Below the pieces are notes generated by a model. That model was not told the origin of the DNA. It did no database searches and saw only the letters and a program-made list of their open reading frames with translations. The position numbers were made by a program, and so were the translations under genes. Source: UBA1924 sp963976625 (GTDB lineage Bacteria; Planctomycetota; Phycisphaerae; Phycisphaerales; UBA1924). From it: DNA of 64,000 nt. Where the stretch lies: NCBI GenBank assembly GCA_963976625.1, contig CAXBLA010000008.1:1-64000 (forward strand), written 5' to 3'. Shown piece by piece: positions 7,847 to 15,833 of this stretch. Within the stretch, counting starts at the first letter, position 1. Every line of letters begins with the position of its first letter.

Positions 7847-8602
7847 TTAGCTGTTGGATTCTGGTGCTGCAGGTGCAGCCGGTGCCGCTGCTGGCGCGTC
7901 GCCCGCAGGAGCACCCTGTGGTCCGCCGCGTCCGCCTCGATCATTGCCGCCACGACCACGGTCGTTGCCGCCGCGTCCGCCACGACCGCCGCCGCGTCCA
8001 CCGCGACCACGGTCCTGACCGATGGTGTTGACCGGAGCGGCCATCTTCTCGGCGCCCTCTTTCAAGGTCGGCATAAACTTGTTGCCTCGCTTGATGCGTT
8101 CTTCGATGTCGGTGGTCTCGATCTCGACGCCGCGGAGTTCGGCGATACCTTCGCGGGTACGAAGACGGCTGAGCCCGTCAATCACGGCCTTCACAGTGTT
8201 GAGCTTGCTCGTCGAGCCGGTGCACTTGGTCAGGCAGTCGGTGACGCCCGCAATCTCAAGGACCGCACGGACGGTGCCGCCAGCCACAACACCGGTACCC
8301 GGTGAAGCAGGCATCAGGCGGACCTTGGATGCACACGCTTTGCCTTCGATCTCGTGGGGCAGCGTAGTGCCGGCCATCGGGACGCTGGTGAGGGTGCGCT
8401 TCGCGTACTTCTGAGCCTTCTCGATCGCTGTCGGGACTTCGGTCGACTTGGCGTAGCCGTAGCCGACCTTGCCCTTGCGGTCACCGATCACGACAAGAGC
8501 GCCGAAGCTAAAGCGTCGACCACCCTTGACGGTGGCAGCCGTGCGGTAGATTCCGACGGTATGGGATTCGAGGTTCTTACTTTCGTCAAGCATTTCAGCC
8601 AT
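7847..8602 (-). CDS. rpsE: 30S ribosomal protein S5 with RGG-rich tail
   Basis: 251 residues; a normal S5 is ~165. S5 helps decoding accuracy on the 30S body. The dsRBD-like N-terminal half has KGGRRFSFGALVVIGDRKG and VGYGYAKSTEVPTAIEKA, and the C-terminal half has IEGKACASKVRLMPASPGTG. After the conserved core (to about residue 195) comes a tail of repeated GRGGRGG and RGGNDRG units, then an Ala/Pro-rich end. Such RGG tracts are RNA-binding and disordered in other proteins. It lies 26 bp after rplR. Confidence 0.95.
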   Translation of the reverse strand: MAEMLDESKNLESHTVGIYRTAATVKGGRRFSFGALVVIGDRKGKVGYGYAKSTEVPTAIEKAQKYAKRTLTSVPMAGTTLPHEIEGKACASKVRLMPASPGTGVVAGGTVRAVLEIAGVTDCLTKCTGSTSKLNTVKAVIDGLSRLRTREGIAELRGVEIETTDIEERIKRGNKFMPTLKEGAEKMAAPVNTIGQDRGRGGRGGGRGGRGGNDRGRGGNDRGGRGGPQGAPAGDAPAAAPAAPAAPESNS

Positions 8603-8628
8603 GGTTGCTGTCTCTTTCAGTTGGGGCC

Positions 8629-8994
8629 TTAGAAGTCAAGACCACCCTTGCGGGCTGCGTCGGCAAACGCCTGGATGCGTCCGTGGAACTTGAATCCGCC
8701 GCGATCGAAGACCACCTGAGTGACTCCGGCCGCCTTGGCCCGCTCGGCGAGCAAAGCACCGACCGATTCGGCGGCCTTCGCGTTGCCTGATGTACCATCA
8801 ATCTTCGCATCCTTGTCGCGGCTCGAAGCGCTCACCAAGGTCACGCCCGCCAGGTCGTCAATTACCTGAGCGTACATGTGGTTGAGCGAGCGGTAGATCG
8901 CGAGGCGCGGACGGGTTGGGGTACCCGCGATACGCTTGCGGATACCGATCCGGCGGCGTGCTCTGCGAACATCTTTTTGTTTGTTCTTGTTCAT
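8629..8994 (-). CDS. rplR: 50S ribosomal protein L18
   Basis: 121 residues, typical length. L18 binds 5S rRNA together with L5. The N-terminus KQKDVRRARRRIGIRKRIAG is the basic RNA-binding tail, followed by RPRLAIYRSLNHMYAQVIDD and the C-terminal VVFDRGGFKFHGRIQAFADAA, a hallmark of L18. It stands in the usual spc-operon position between rplF and rpsE. Confidence 0.97.
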   Translation of the reverse strand: MNKNKQKDVRRARRRIGIRKRIAGTPTRPRLAIYRSLNHMYAQVIDDLAGVTLVSASSRDKDAKIDGTSGNAKAAESVGALLAERAKAAGVTQVVFDRGGFKFHGRIQAFADAARKGGLDF

Positions 8995-9064
8995 CGTGCT
9001 TACCTCTCATGATGCACTGCCCTAGGCAGCCATACGAGTTAAATCATTGTTTCGATCGATCTGC

Positions 9065-9619
9065 TTACTTACCGAACGCCTTGCCCTGCTTACGCTGGAT
9101 GACCTCATCGAGGTACTTGATGCCCTTGCCATTGTATGGCTCTGGCTTGCGCTTGGCACGGGTCGATGCGGCGAAGTGCCCCACCGCTTGCTTGTCAGCA
9201 CCGTTAATCGTGATCACCTGCTTCTCAGCAGTGACGGTCAGACCAGTTGGGATCGGCATCAGGATGGTGTTTGCGTACCCGACCTTGAGGGCCAAGTTGC
9301 TGCCGTTGACTGTGGCGGTCCAACCGACACCGACGACCTGCAGACGCTTTTCGTAACCCTTTTCAACGCCCTCGATCATGTTGTTGATCAAGGCGCGAGT
9401 CGTGCCCCAGTAGGCGCCGTTGGAACGCTTCTTGGCGATCAGTGCCTCGTCCATGCTCACGGAGATGCTCTTGTCACCCTCGTCGTAGCTGACCTGCACC
9501 TCCGGGCGGAAGTCGTAGGACAACGAGCCCTTTGGGCCTTCGATCGAGATCGTGTTGCCCGACAGGTTAACCTTGACTTTGCTCGGGACCGAGATTGATT
9601 TTTTACCGATTCGCGACAT
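9065..9619 (-). CDS. rplF: 50S ribosomal protein L6
   Basis: 184 residues. L6 sits near the sarcin-ricin loop and the factor-binding site. It starts MSRIGKKSISVPSKVKVNLS, contains the two L6 repeat domains, with RALINNMIEGVEKGYEKRLQ in the middle and YNGKGIKYLDEVIQRKQGKA at the end, the latter matching the conserved L6 C-terminal signature. A 134-nt spacer separates it from rpsH, long for this operon. Confidence 0.97.
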   Translation of the reverse strand: MSRIGKKSISVPSKVKVNLSGNTISIEGPKGSLSYDFRPEVQVSYDEGDKSISVSMDEALIAKKRSNGAYWGTTRALINNMIEGVEKGYEKRLQVVGVGWTATVNGSNLALKVGYANTILMPIPTGLTVTAEKQVITINGADKQAVGHFAASTRAKRKPEPYNGKGIKYLDEVIQRKQGKAFGK

Positions 9620-9753
9620 TTCGCGTTCCTTTCAGATTGTGTGTCTCGTCCGACCAGTGAAGCGGTGTTCAGGTGGCCGGGGATTCCAATCTTCGTTATG
9701 TGCCCCGAGCACGCAGCTCATCGACACGGTTCTTCATGCATAAAGCGTTCGTA

Positions 9754-10152
9754 TTAGAGGACGGTGCAGAGGAGTTCGCCGCCGACGCGTTCATCGCGGC
9801 ACTGACGATCCGAGAGCACACCCTTGTTCGTCGAGACGATCGAGATGCCCAGACCCTGCATAGGTGACGGGATGTTGTCGACCTGGCGGTAGACACGACA
9901 GCCCGGCTTGGACATGCGCTTGATCTCGTGGATCAGCACTTCGCCGCGGGGGCCGTACTTGAGCTCCACATGGATGGTGCCCTGCTTGTTATCCTCGACC
10001 ACTTCGTAGCCGTTGATGTAGCCCTCGGCCAGCAGCGCCTTGGCGACACCCTGGCAGACTTTGTTGTTGAGACAGACGACGCTCTTGGAGCGGTTACGCG
10101 TAGCGTTGCGGATACGGGTAAGCATGTCTGCGACTGGATCACTGATTGACAT
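9754..10152 (-). CDS. rpsH: 30S ribosomal protein S8
   Basis: 132 residues. S8 binds the central domain of 16S rRNA and in E. coli represses the spc operon by binding its mRNA. The sequence starts MSISDPVADMLTRIRNATRN and ends with the signature GLGISIVSTNKGVLSDRQC, followed by RVGGELLCTVL. Both match the family. Whether an S8-binding site exists in the rplE-rplX region here cannot be judged by eye. Confidence 0.97.
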   Translation of the reverse strand: MSISDPVADMLTRIRNATRNRSKSVVCLNNKVCQGVAKALLAEGYINGYEVVEDNKQGTIHVELKYGPRGEVLIHEIKRMSKPGCRVYRQVDNIPSPMQGLGISIVSTNKGVLSDRQCRDERVGGELLCTVL

Positions 10153-10266
10153 AGGTTGTTCCCTTTGCCCTATTCTGGAGTTCCCATCGACTGCGTCGTC
10201 AACTGGGAGCGTTGGTCATTTCGTACTTCAATGGCGTACTTGATTGCGATTCTTCGGCTGATTGAT

Positions 10267-10452
10267 TTACCAGCTTGCCTTCCGCATCCCGGGGATCTTG
10301 CCCTCAAGCGCGAGCTTGCGGAGCATGATGCGGCTGATGCGGAACTTGCGGTATACGCCTCGTGCACGCCCGGTCAACTCGCAGCGACGCACGGTGCGTG
10401 ACGAGTACTTGGGTGTTCTTTTACTCTTTGCGACTTGAGCTTTGGTGGCCAT
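10267..10452 (-). CDS. rpsN: 30S ribosomal protein S14, short form without zinc ligands
   Basis: 61 residues ending GKIPGMRKASW, the length and terminus of the short zinc-type S14. In that type four cysteines at positions 24, 27, 40 and 43 bind zinc. Here position 24 is Cys but 27 is Thr, 40 is Ser and 43 is Met (RRCELTG and RISRIML). It therefore keeps the short architecture but has lost the metal site. Zinc-free S14 proteins are usually the longer ~100-residue type, so this combination is unusual. Position between rplE and rpsH is canonical. Confidence 0.95.
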   Translation of the reverse strand: MATKAQVAKSKRTPKYSSRTVRRCELTGRARGVYRKFRISRIMLRKLALEGKIPGMRKASW

Positions 10453-10490
10453 GGGTCTTTTCCTTCAACCTGATAACAGGCGTGTCTGTA

Positions 10491-11123
10491 TCAGTTCTTC
10501 TTCTTGGACTTGGCTGGTTTCTTGAACGGCATCCCGAGTTCGGCGAGCACAAAGCGGCTGACCTTCTGGTTCGAGTTGCTGAAACTGAAGTTGATGTTCA
10601 TGCCGTGCGTGAAGTTCTGCTCGGCCATATTGATCTCTGGGAACACGCCCTGCTCGTTGAGCCCGACCGAGTAGCTGCCCTGGCGATCGAACGCCTTGTC
10701 ACTCAGACCGCGGAAGTCCTTGATACGGGGGGTGGTCAGGTTCATGAAGCGATCAGCGAAGTGCCACATACGCTCGCGACGGAGGGTCACCTTATAAGCA
10801 GTGACATAGCCCTCTCGCACCTTAAAGTTCGACACACTCTTCTTGGCCAGGATCATCTGAGGCTTCTGCCCAGAAATCGTGGTCAGGGTGTGGATCACCG
10901 CATCGGTGATGTTCGCAGGAACCTTGGTGCCGTCGATGTGACGACCAACATTCACATTGATCGTGATCTTCTCGAGCTTGGGCATCTCCATCTTGTTCTT
11001 GAGACCAAACTCGGCTTCGAGCTTGGGACAGATGGTGTCCTCGAACAGCGCTTTGAGGCGCGGCTTCTGAGGCTTCAATGCCTCTTCGATCGTTGCCTCG
11101 TCGTATTGAACTTTCTTCGCCAT
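10491..11123 (-). CDS. rplE: 50S ribosomal protein L5
   Basis: 210 residues, slightly longer than the usual ~180. L5 binds 5S rRNA and contacts the 30S head. Recognisable parts are MEMPKLEKITINVNVG, ITGQ-like TTISGQKPQMILAKKSVSNF, KVREGYVTAYKVTLRRERMW and GSYSVGLNEQGVFPEI. The extra length is a charged N-terminal segment (YDEATIEEALKPQKPRLKAL) and a Lys-rich C-terminus. Confidence 0.96.
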   Translation of the reverse strand: MAKKVQYDEATIEEALKPQKPRLKALFEDTICPKLEAEFGLKNKMEMPKLEKITINVNVGRHIDGTKVPANITDAVIHTLTTISGQKPQMILAKKSVSNFKVREGYVTAYKVTLRRERMWHFADRFMNLTTPRIKDFRGLSDKAFDRQGSYSVGLNEQGVFPEINMAEQNFTHGMNINFSFSNSNQKVSRFVLAELGMPFKKPAKSKKKN

Positions 11124-11207
11124 GATATCGTCTTTCCACTTCGCCCGTCCGGGCTGGTTTTAGCGTGCTCGGTTTCCATCCGAGCACAACCTATGTGATT
11201 ATGCTGA

Positions 11208-11540
11208 TTAGCCCTTGGGTCCTGAGACCGGGCCGAGCACCTGGCCGCCACGAACGGCGACACGGTTCTTGCTGCCGTCGGATTCGGTGACGAACCGCAC
11301 GCGTGTCGCCTTGCCGTCCACGACCGGGCTGACCTTCGAGATATGAAGCGGTGCTTCTACCTGGACGATCCCACCCTGCGGGTTGAGCTGCGTTGGCTTG
11401 ATGTGCTTGGTCCGCAGGTTCACGCCCTTGACGATGACCGAGTCGGACTTGTTGATCACTTCAGTGACTTCGCCGGTGACACCTTTGTGGTCGCCGGATG
11501 TGACGATGACTTGATCGCCTTTTCTTACATGCTTAGGCAT
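11208..11540 (-). CDS. rplX: 50S ribosomal protein L24
   Basis: 110 residues. L24 is an assembly initiator for the 50S subunit. The KOW motif is near the N-terminus (VRKGDQVIVTSGDHKGVTGE), followed by VIVKGVNLRTKHIKPTQ and APLHISKVSPV. Its ATG overlaps the rplN stop by one base (TAATG), indicating translational coupling. It ends in VLGPVSGPKG. Confidence 0.96.
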   Translation of the reverse strand: MPKHVRKGDQVIVTSGDHKGVTGEVTEVINKSDSVIVKGVNLRTKHIKPTQLNPQGGIVQVEAPLHISKVSPVVDGKATRVRFVTESDGSKNRVAVRGGQVLGPVSGPKG

Positions 11541-11926
11541 TACACAACCTCCGGTGCAAGCGAGACGATCTTCATGTACTTCTTCTCGCGGAGTTCACGG
11601 GCGACAGGGCCGAAGATGCGTGTGCCCTTCGGGTTGCCGTCATCATTGATGAGGACCACGGCTGACGAGTCAAACTTGACATACGAGCCGTCCTTACGAC
11701 GGATGTTGCGGGCGACGCGAACGACGACAGCCTTGTACATCTCACCGGTCTTGACATCAGAACCCGGAAGGGCCTTCTTGATCGAGACCATGACCTTGTC
11801 ACCGATATGTGCTTGCTTGCGAGTTAAGCCGTCGCGACGGGTTGAGCCGCCGTAGACACGGATAACATAAGCGATTTTACCGCCCGAGTTATCTGCGACT
11901 TCACATCTTGATTCTTGTTGGAGCAT
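11540..11926 (-). CDS. rplN: 50S ribosomal protein L14
   Basis: 128 residues. L14 lies at the subunit interface and takes part in bridges B5/B8. The start MLQQESRCEVADNSGGKIA, the central signature KVMVSIKKALPGSDVKTGE and VVRVARNIRRKDGSYVKFD are typical. Translationally coupled to rplX through a one-base stop/start overlap. Confidence 0.97.
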   Translation of the reverse strand: MLQQESRCEVADNSGGKIAYVIRVYGGSTRRDGLTRKQAHIGDKVMVSIKKALPGSDVKTGEMYKAVVVRVARNIRRKDGSYVKFDSSAVVLINDDGNPKGTRIFGPVARELREKKYMKIVSLAPEVV

Positions 11927-12014
11927 AGCTTGCGCTGCCTTATTTCACTCGGGCAATATCACCCGTGAGTTTCCGTTCGTATCTTTCAACCGACGATCAC
12001 CGAATCTGCGTGCC

Positions 12015-12287
12015 TCAGAGGCTGCGCTTCTCAACGATGCGTGTGAGGGTCCAGCTTTTGGTCTTGGAGACCGGCTTGCACTGGGCAATCTCAACGACAT
12101 CACCGATGTGCGATTCGTTCTTCTCGTCATGAACATGCAGAACCGTCCGCTTGCTCACATACTTGCCGTACTTGGGGTGCTTTGACTTGTACTGGATCAC
12201 GACCTTGCGGGACTTGTCCCGTGCGTCTGTTTCCACTACGCCGATCTTGGCGCCCTTGCTGTCAGCATTTGTTTCGTTGTTGCTCAT
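12015..12287 (-). CDS. rpsQ: 30S ribosomal protein S17
   Basis: 90 residues from the ATG at 12287, chosen because CAGGAG lies 7 nt upstream; an upstream in-frame codon lacks support. S17 is a primary 16S rRNA binder. The OB-fold core shows KIGVVETDARDKSRKVVIQY and KYGKYVSKRTVLHVHDEKN, then HIGDVVEIAQCKPVSKTKSW. A short polar N-terminal tail (MSNNETNADSKGA) precedes the core. Confidence 0.96.
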   Translation of the reverse strand: MSNNETNADSKGAKIGVVETDARDKSRKVVIQYKSKHPKYGKYVSKRTVLHVHDEKNESHIGDVVEIAQCKPVSKTKSWTLTRIVEKRSL

Positions 12288-12343
12288 CGTTTTCTCCTGG
12301 CTTTTCCGTTCGGGGCATTCCCGTCCGGGCAACGCCAATCGTA

Positions 12344-12535
12344 TTAGCTCGCGGCCCGTGCGGTCTGCTCGGTGAGCAACCTGGCGATATCCTTGCGGAA
12401 GTTGCCGAACTGGGTCGTGTCTTCGATCTTCTCGCTCACGCTCTTGTTCTTGAGAGCGAGCAACTTGCCACGCAGGTTTCCGAGCTCGACTGAGATCTCT
12501 TCATCACTGAGTTTGCGTACTTCTGTTCCGGTCAT
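12344..12535 (-). CDS. rpmC: 50S ribosomal protein L29
   Basis: 63-residue, two-helix protein near the exit tunnel, part of the chaperone docking site. It begins MTGTEVRKLSDEEISVELG and contains LRGKLLALKNKSVSEKIED and RKDIARLLTE, matching L29. AAGGAG precedes either a GTG at 12538 or this ATG; the ATG gives the better spacing of 8 nt. Normal position after rplP. Confidence 0.95.
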   Translation of the reverse strand: MTGTEVRKLSDEEISVELGNLRGKLLALKNKSVSEKIEDTTQFGNFRKDIARLLTEQTARAAS

Positions 12536-12589
12536 CACTTACTCCTTGGACCTTCTGATCAACTCAAGGCCAACCAAAGGCTCAATGCC

Positions 12590-13015
12590 TTAAACCTCTA
12601 CCCGTCGACCGATCATCCGACACCGGATAGGCATCTTCATCGCGATCCGGAAGAACGCCCCGCGGGCACGCACTTCGCTCACACCCGCGAGCTCGAAGAG
12701 CACCGTGCCGGGCTTGACGCGAGCGGCCCAGTAATCGACCTCCGCCTTCCCCTTACCCATGCGGGTTTCGAGTGGCTTCTTGGAGATCGGCTTGTCCGGG
12801 AACACGCGGATGAACAGCTTGCCCTCACGCTTGAGGTAGTGCTGACAGGTCACACGCCCGGCTTCGATACAGTTGCTCTTGAGCCAGCAGGGCTCGAGGG
12901 CCTGGAGTCCGAACTCACCAAACGCAACATAGTTGCCCTTGGTTGCCTTGCGATCCCGCACTCGGCGGAACTCTTTGCGGTGCTTGACGCGCTTGGGAAT
13001 TTTATATGGAGGCAT
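12590..13015 (-). CDS. rplP: 50S ribosomal protein L16
   Basis: 141 residues. L16 organises the A-site region of the 50S. It begins MPPYKIPKRVKHRKEFRRVR and includes YVAFGEFGLQALEPCWLKSN, RVFPDKPISKKPLETRMGKG and the GTVLFELAG C-terminal region. The family glycine-rich GKGKG/RMGKGKG loop is present. GGAAGGAATGCATGT lies just upstream. Confidence 0.96.
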   Translation of the reverse strand: MPPYKIPKRVKHRKEFRRVRDRKATKGNYVAFGEFGLQALEPCWLKSNCIEAGRVTCQHYLKREGKLFIRVFPDKPISKKPLETRMGKGKAEVDYWAARVKPGTVLFELAGVSEVRARGAFFRIAMKMPIRCRMIGRRVEV

Positions 13016-13064
13016 ACATGCATTCCTTCCAAATCAGCCCGATCGGCTGACCATCAATGTTCAT

Positions 13065-13766
13065 TTACCGACGACCACGGGCACGAGCTTGTGCGCCTGC
13101 TGCGTTGGACTGGTTCTCTTCTGCTTCGCTCGAGTACGGGCCCTTGTAGATCCATACCTTCACGCCGAGGATGCCGTAAGTCGTGAGACTCTCAGCGAAT
13201 CCGTAGTTGATGTTCGCCTGGAGGGTCGAGAGGGGCAGTGCACCCAAACGGACATCCATGCGACGCGACATTTCCGCACCGCCAAGGCGACCGGCGATCT
13301 GGATCTTGACACCCAGCGCACCCGCCTGCATCACGGCTTCCGAACGCATCTTCACCAAGCGACGGAAACCCATACGCTTCTTGAGTTGCTCAGCGACATT
13401 CTCTGCCACAAGCTGTGCGTCCATGTCGGGCTCGCGGATCTCGATGATCGAGATCGACACCTTACGCCCGGTCATGTACTGGAGCTCTTCGGTCATGCGA
13501 TCGACCTCAGCACCCTTGGGGCCGATGACGAGCCCAGGACGTGCGGTCCGGACAATGATCTTGAGCTCTTCGCGTGTCCGCTCGATATGAATATCGGAGA
13601 CCATCGCGTTCGGCGGGACTCGGTTGAGCCGGTTATCGAGGTAGTTACGGATCTTCTCGTCCTCGACCAGCAGCTCGCCGTAGAGCGCCTTGGGGGCGTA
13701 CCAGCGTGAGCGGTGAGTTTCGGTGATCCCGAGTCTAAATCCGTATGGATGTGATTTCTGTCCCAT
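13065..13766 (-). CDS. rpsC: 30S ribosomal protein S3
   Basis: 233 residues. S3 lines the mRNA entry tunnel. It begins MGQKSHPYGFRLGITETHRS, followed by a KH domain with RTARPGLVIGPKGAEVDRMT (GxxG loop as GPKG), then the C-terminal domain with KIQIAGRLGGAEMSR and GVKVWIYKGP. The tail is rich in Glu, Asn, Ala and Arg. Its ATG overlaps the rplV stop by one base (TAATG). Confidence 0.97.
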   Translation of the reverse strand: MGQKSHPYGFRLGITETHRSRWYAPKALYGELLVEDEKIRNYLDNRLNRVPPNAMVSDIHIERTREELKIIVRTARPGLVIGPKGAEVDRMTEELQYMTGRKVSISIIEIREPDMDAQLVAENVAEQLKKRMGFRRLVKMRSEAVMQAGALGVKIQIAGRLGGAEMSRRMDVRLGALPLSTLQANINYGFAESLTTYGILGVKVWIYKGPYSSEAEENQSNAAGAQARARGRR

Positions 13767-14311
13767 TAGCTTCGCTCCTGAACAGACACGGTGATGTGGC
13801 TGGTACGTTTGAGGATCGGATGGGCACGCCCACGATCCTTTGGACGGAACCGCTTGATGTGCTGTCCGCGATCAACAGTGACCTCGCTGACAAACATTTC
13901 GCCGCGGTCTGCACCGAACTGCTCACCATCGGAGGTCGCAGCGTTGAGTGCCTTCTGGATGTTGACCGAAGCACGCTTGGTCGAGAACGCGAGCATGTTG
14001 TTCGCGTCTTCGAAGCTCTTGCCACGGATCATGTCCGCGACGAGCTTGGCCTTCTTCGGGCTCCCGCGGTGATTACGCACCTCGGAAGTGAACTTGGCGA
14101 TGTCCTTGGAGAGACAGCCGACCGCAGTCGCCATCGCCTCAATGTCACCCTTGGTGCACTTTGGATAGCCCTTGCCACCCATCCAGTTTCTCACTGCTGA
14201 CACAGCTTTTTCGCCAGTCAGCCCATCACGAGCGACCGCATCGGCGAGCTGTTCAACGCTCACTCCTGCTTCTGCTGCTCGTGTTTTTAGTTCTTTAGCT
14301 CGTAGTCGCAC
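13766..14311 (-). CDS. rplV: 50S ribosomal protein L22 with N-terminal HTH-like extension
   Basis: 181 residues; typical L22 is ~110. The L22 core, which reaches into the exit tunnel, covers about residues 72-178 (NHRGSPKKAKLVADMIRGKS, then GADRGEMFVSEVTVDRG and RAHPILKRTSHITV). The first ~70 residues are extra and resemble an XRE-type helix-turn-helix in spacing: ELKTRAAEAGVSVEQLADAV, then SAVRNWMGGKGYP, then DIEAMATAVG. Translation starts at a GTG with AAGGAA 6 nt upstream. Coupled to rpsC by a one-base overlap. The function of the extension is unknown. Confidence 0.94.
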   Translation of the reverse strand: MRLRAKELKTRAAEAGVSVEQLADAVARDGLTGEKAVSAVRNWMGGKGYPKCTKGDIEAMATAVGCLSKDIAKFTSEVRNHRGSPKKAKLVADMIRGKSFEDANNMLAFSTKRASVNIQKALNAATSDGEQFGADRGEMFVSEVTVDRGQHIKRFRPKDRGRAHPILKRTSHITVSVQERS

Positions 14312-14362
14312 GGCGTATTCCTTCCCTGATGCGATCGTGTTTGAATAATCAACGATTATTTC

Positions 14363-14647
14363 TTAGCGACCGGCCTTCAGGCCTTCCTTCTTATTCGTAT
14401 GACCTCGGAATGTACGGGTGATCGAGAACTCGCCGAGCTTGTGCCCAACCATATCCTCTGTCACATACACATCCAAGAACGCTCTCCCGTTGTGGACCTG
14501 GAATGTGAAACCCACAAACTCAGGAACGATGGTGCACGAGCGTGCCCAGGTCTTGATTGGCTTGTTCTCGCCCGCCTCTGTCTGCTTCATGACCTTGCGG
14601 TACACGCTCTCGACAACATACGGACCCTTTTTCAGACTGCGTCCCAT
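14363..14647 (-). CDS. rpsS: 30S ribosomal protein S19
   Basis: 94 residues. S19 sits in the 30S head, next to S13. MGRSLKKGPYVVESVYRKV, IKTWARSCTIVPEFVGFTFQ and VHNGRAFLDVYVTEDMVGHK followed by KLGEFSITRTFRGH match the family exactly in order. Lies 16 bp after rplB. Confidence 0.97.
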   Translation of the reverse strand: MGRSLKKGPYVVESVYRKVMKQTEAGENKPIKTWARSCTIVPEFVGFTFQVHNGRAFLDVYVTEDMVGHKLGEFSITRTFRGHTNKKEGLKAGR

Positions 14648-14663
14648 AGGGTATTTCCTCGCC

Positions 14664-15521
14664 TTACTTCAGTTGCCCGTACCGCTTACTCTTGCGGCGA
14701 CGGAGGATCAAATCTTGTGATGGCTTCTTACGATCACGCGTGCCGCCACCCTTGGCCAAGGTACCCGACTTGCTCACTGGAGCACGACCACCCTTACTGC
14801 GACCATCACCACCACCCATCGGGTGAGCATGGTGACTCATCGCCACACCACGAGTCTTGGGACGACGCCCCAAGTGACGGCTGATACCAGCCTTACCAAG
14901 ACGACGGTTCTGGTGATCGGTGTTGCCGACCTGACCAACTGTCGCCCGGCAATCGATCAGCACACGACGGGTTTCGCCAGATGGCATCACCAATGTGGCG
15001 TACTTGCCTTCCTTGTTCGTCAGGCGAGCCGACGCACCGGCCGAGCGGCAAAGCTTGCCGCCAGCACCAGGAAGAAGTTCGATGCAGTGCACATTCATGC
15101 CCGAAGGGATGTAACGCAGCGACATCTGTGATCCAACAGTTGGCTCGATCGCTTCGGTGGCCGAGGACATCACCTTGTCGCCGTCGGTCAGACCGACAGG
15201 AGCCAGGATGTATCGTCTCACGCCATCGGCGTACTCGATCAGGGCGATGTGGCAGGTGCGGTTTGGATCGTATTCGATCCCGACCACGGTGCCTTCGACC
15301 CCATCACGGTCACGACGCTTGAAGTCGATCTGGCGGTACATGCGCTTAGCGCCTCCACCACGACCACGAACGGTGATCTTGCCCTGATGGTTACGCCCAC
15401 CACGACGAGGACGCGGGGAGAGCAGGCTCTTCTCAGAAGTCTTCTTGGTCACCTCTTCGTTGAGGTTGACCGAAGCGTTTCTGCGGCCCGCACTGGTTGG
15501 TTTGTAGATACGAATAGCCAT
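14664..15521 (-). CDS. rplB: 50S ribosomal protein L2
   Basis: 285 residues. L2 is essential for the peptidyl-transferase centre and subunit association. MAIRIYKPTSAGRRNASVN, GRNHQGKITVRGRGGGAKRM, YRQIDFKRRDRDGVEGTV, and the conserved AMSHHAHPMGGGDGRSKGG loop (with the functionally important His) are present. The C-terminus GTRDRKKPSQDLILRRRKS is basic. Confidence 0.97.
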   Translation of the reverse strand: MAIRIYKPTSAGRRNASVNLNEEVTKKTSEKSLLSPRPRRGGRNHQGKITVRGRGGGAKRMYRQIDFKRRDRDGVEGTVVGIEYDPNRTCHIALIEYADGVRRYILAPVGLTDGDKVMSSATEAIEPTVGSQMSLRYIPSGMNVHCIELLPGAGGKLCRSAGASARLTNKEGKYATLVMPSGETRRVLIDCRATVGQVGNTDHQNRRLGKAGISRHLGRRPKTRGVAMSHHAHPMGGGDGRSKGGRAPVSKSGTLAKGGGTRDRKKPSQDLILRRRKSKRYGQLK

Positions 15522-15548
15522 ATCTAAATCCTTTCTTTACGAACCGGC

Positions 15549-15833
15549 TCAGAAGAGCTCGATTGATTGACCTTCAGCGACCTTGACGGCCGCACGCTTC
15601 CAGCTGTTCTCAGCGACCGTGCCGTAGCGGAAGCGGCGTGAGCCACCCTTGCGCACCTGCGTGGTCACCTTAACAACCTTGACCCCGTACGCCTTTTCAA
15701 CAGCAGCCTTCACATCGTCCTTACCGGCACGACGATCGACTTCAAAGGTGTACACATTATCGCTTTCCATCTGTGCGGTGCTCTTTTCAGTCAGCAGCGG
15801 CTTACGCAGAATGTAGTGTGCTTCAAGTTTCAC
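15549..15833 (-). CDS. rplW: 50S ribosomal protein L23
   Basis: 94 residues. L23 is the main docking site for trigger factor and SRP at the exit tunnel. YILRKPLLTEKSTAQMESDN and YTFEVDRRAGKDDVKAAVEK, then VKVVKVTTQVRKG, are typical. The start is a GTG that overlaps the rplD stop (GTGA). GGAGGT inside the end of rplD serves as its ribosome-binding site, so the two are translationally coupled. Confidence 0.96.
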   Translation of the reverse strand: MKLEAHYILRKPLLTEKSTAQMESDNVYTFEVDRRAGKDDVKAAVEKAYGVKVVKVTTQVRKGGSRRFRYGTVAENSWKRAAVKVAEGQSIELF

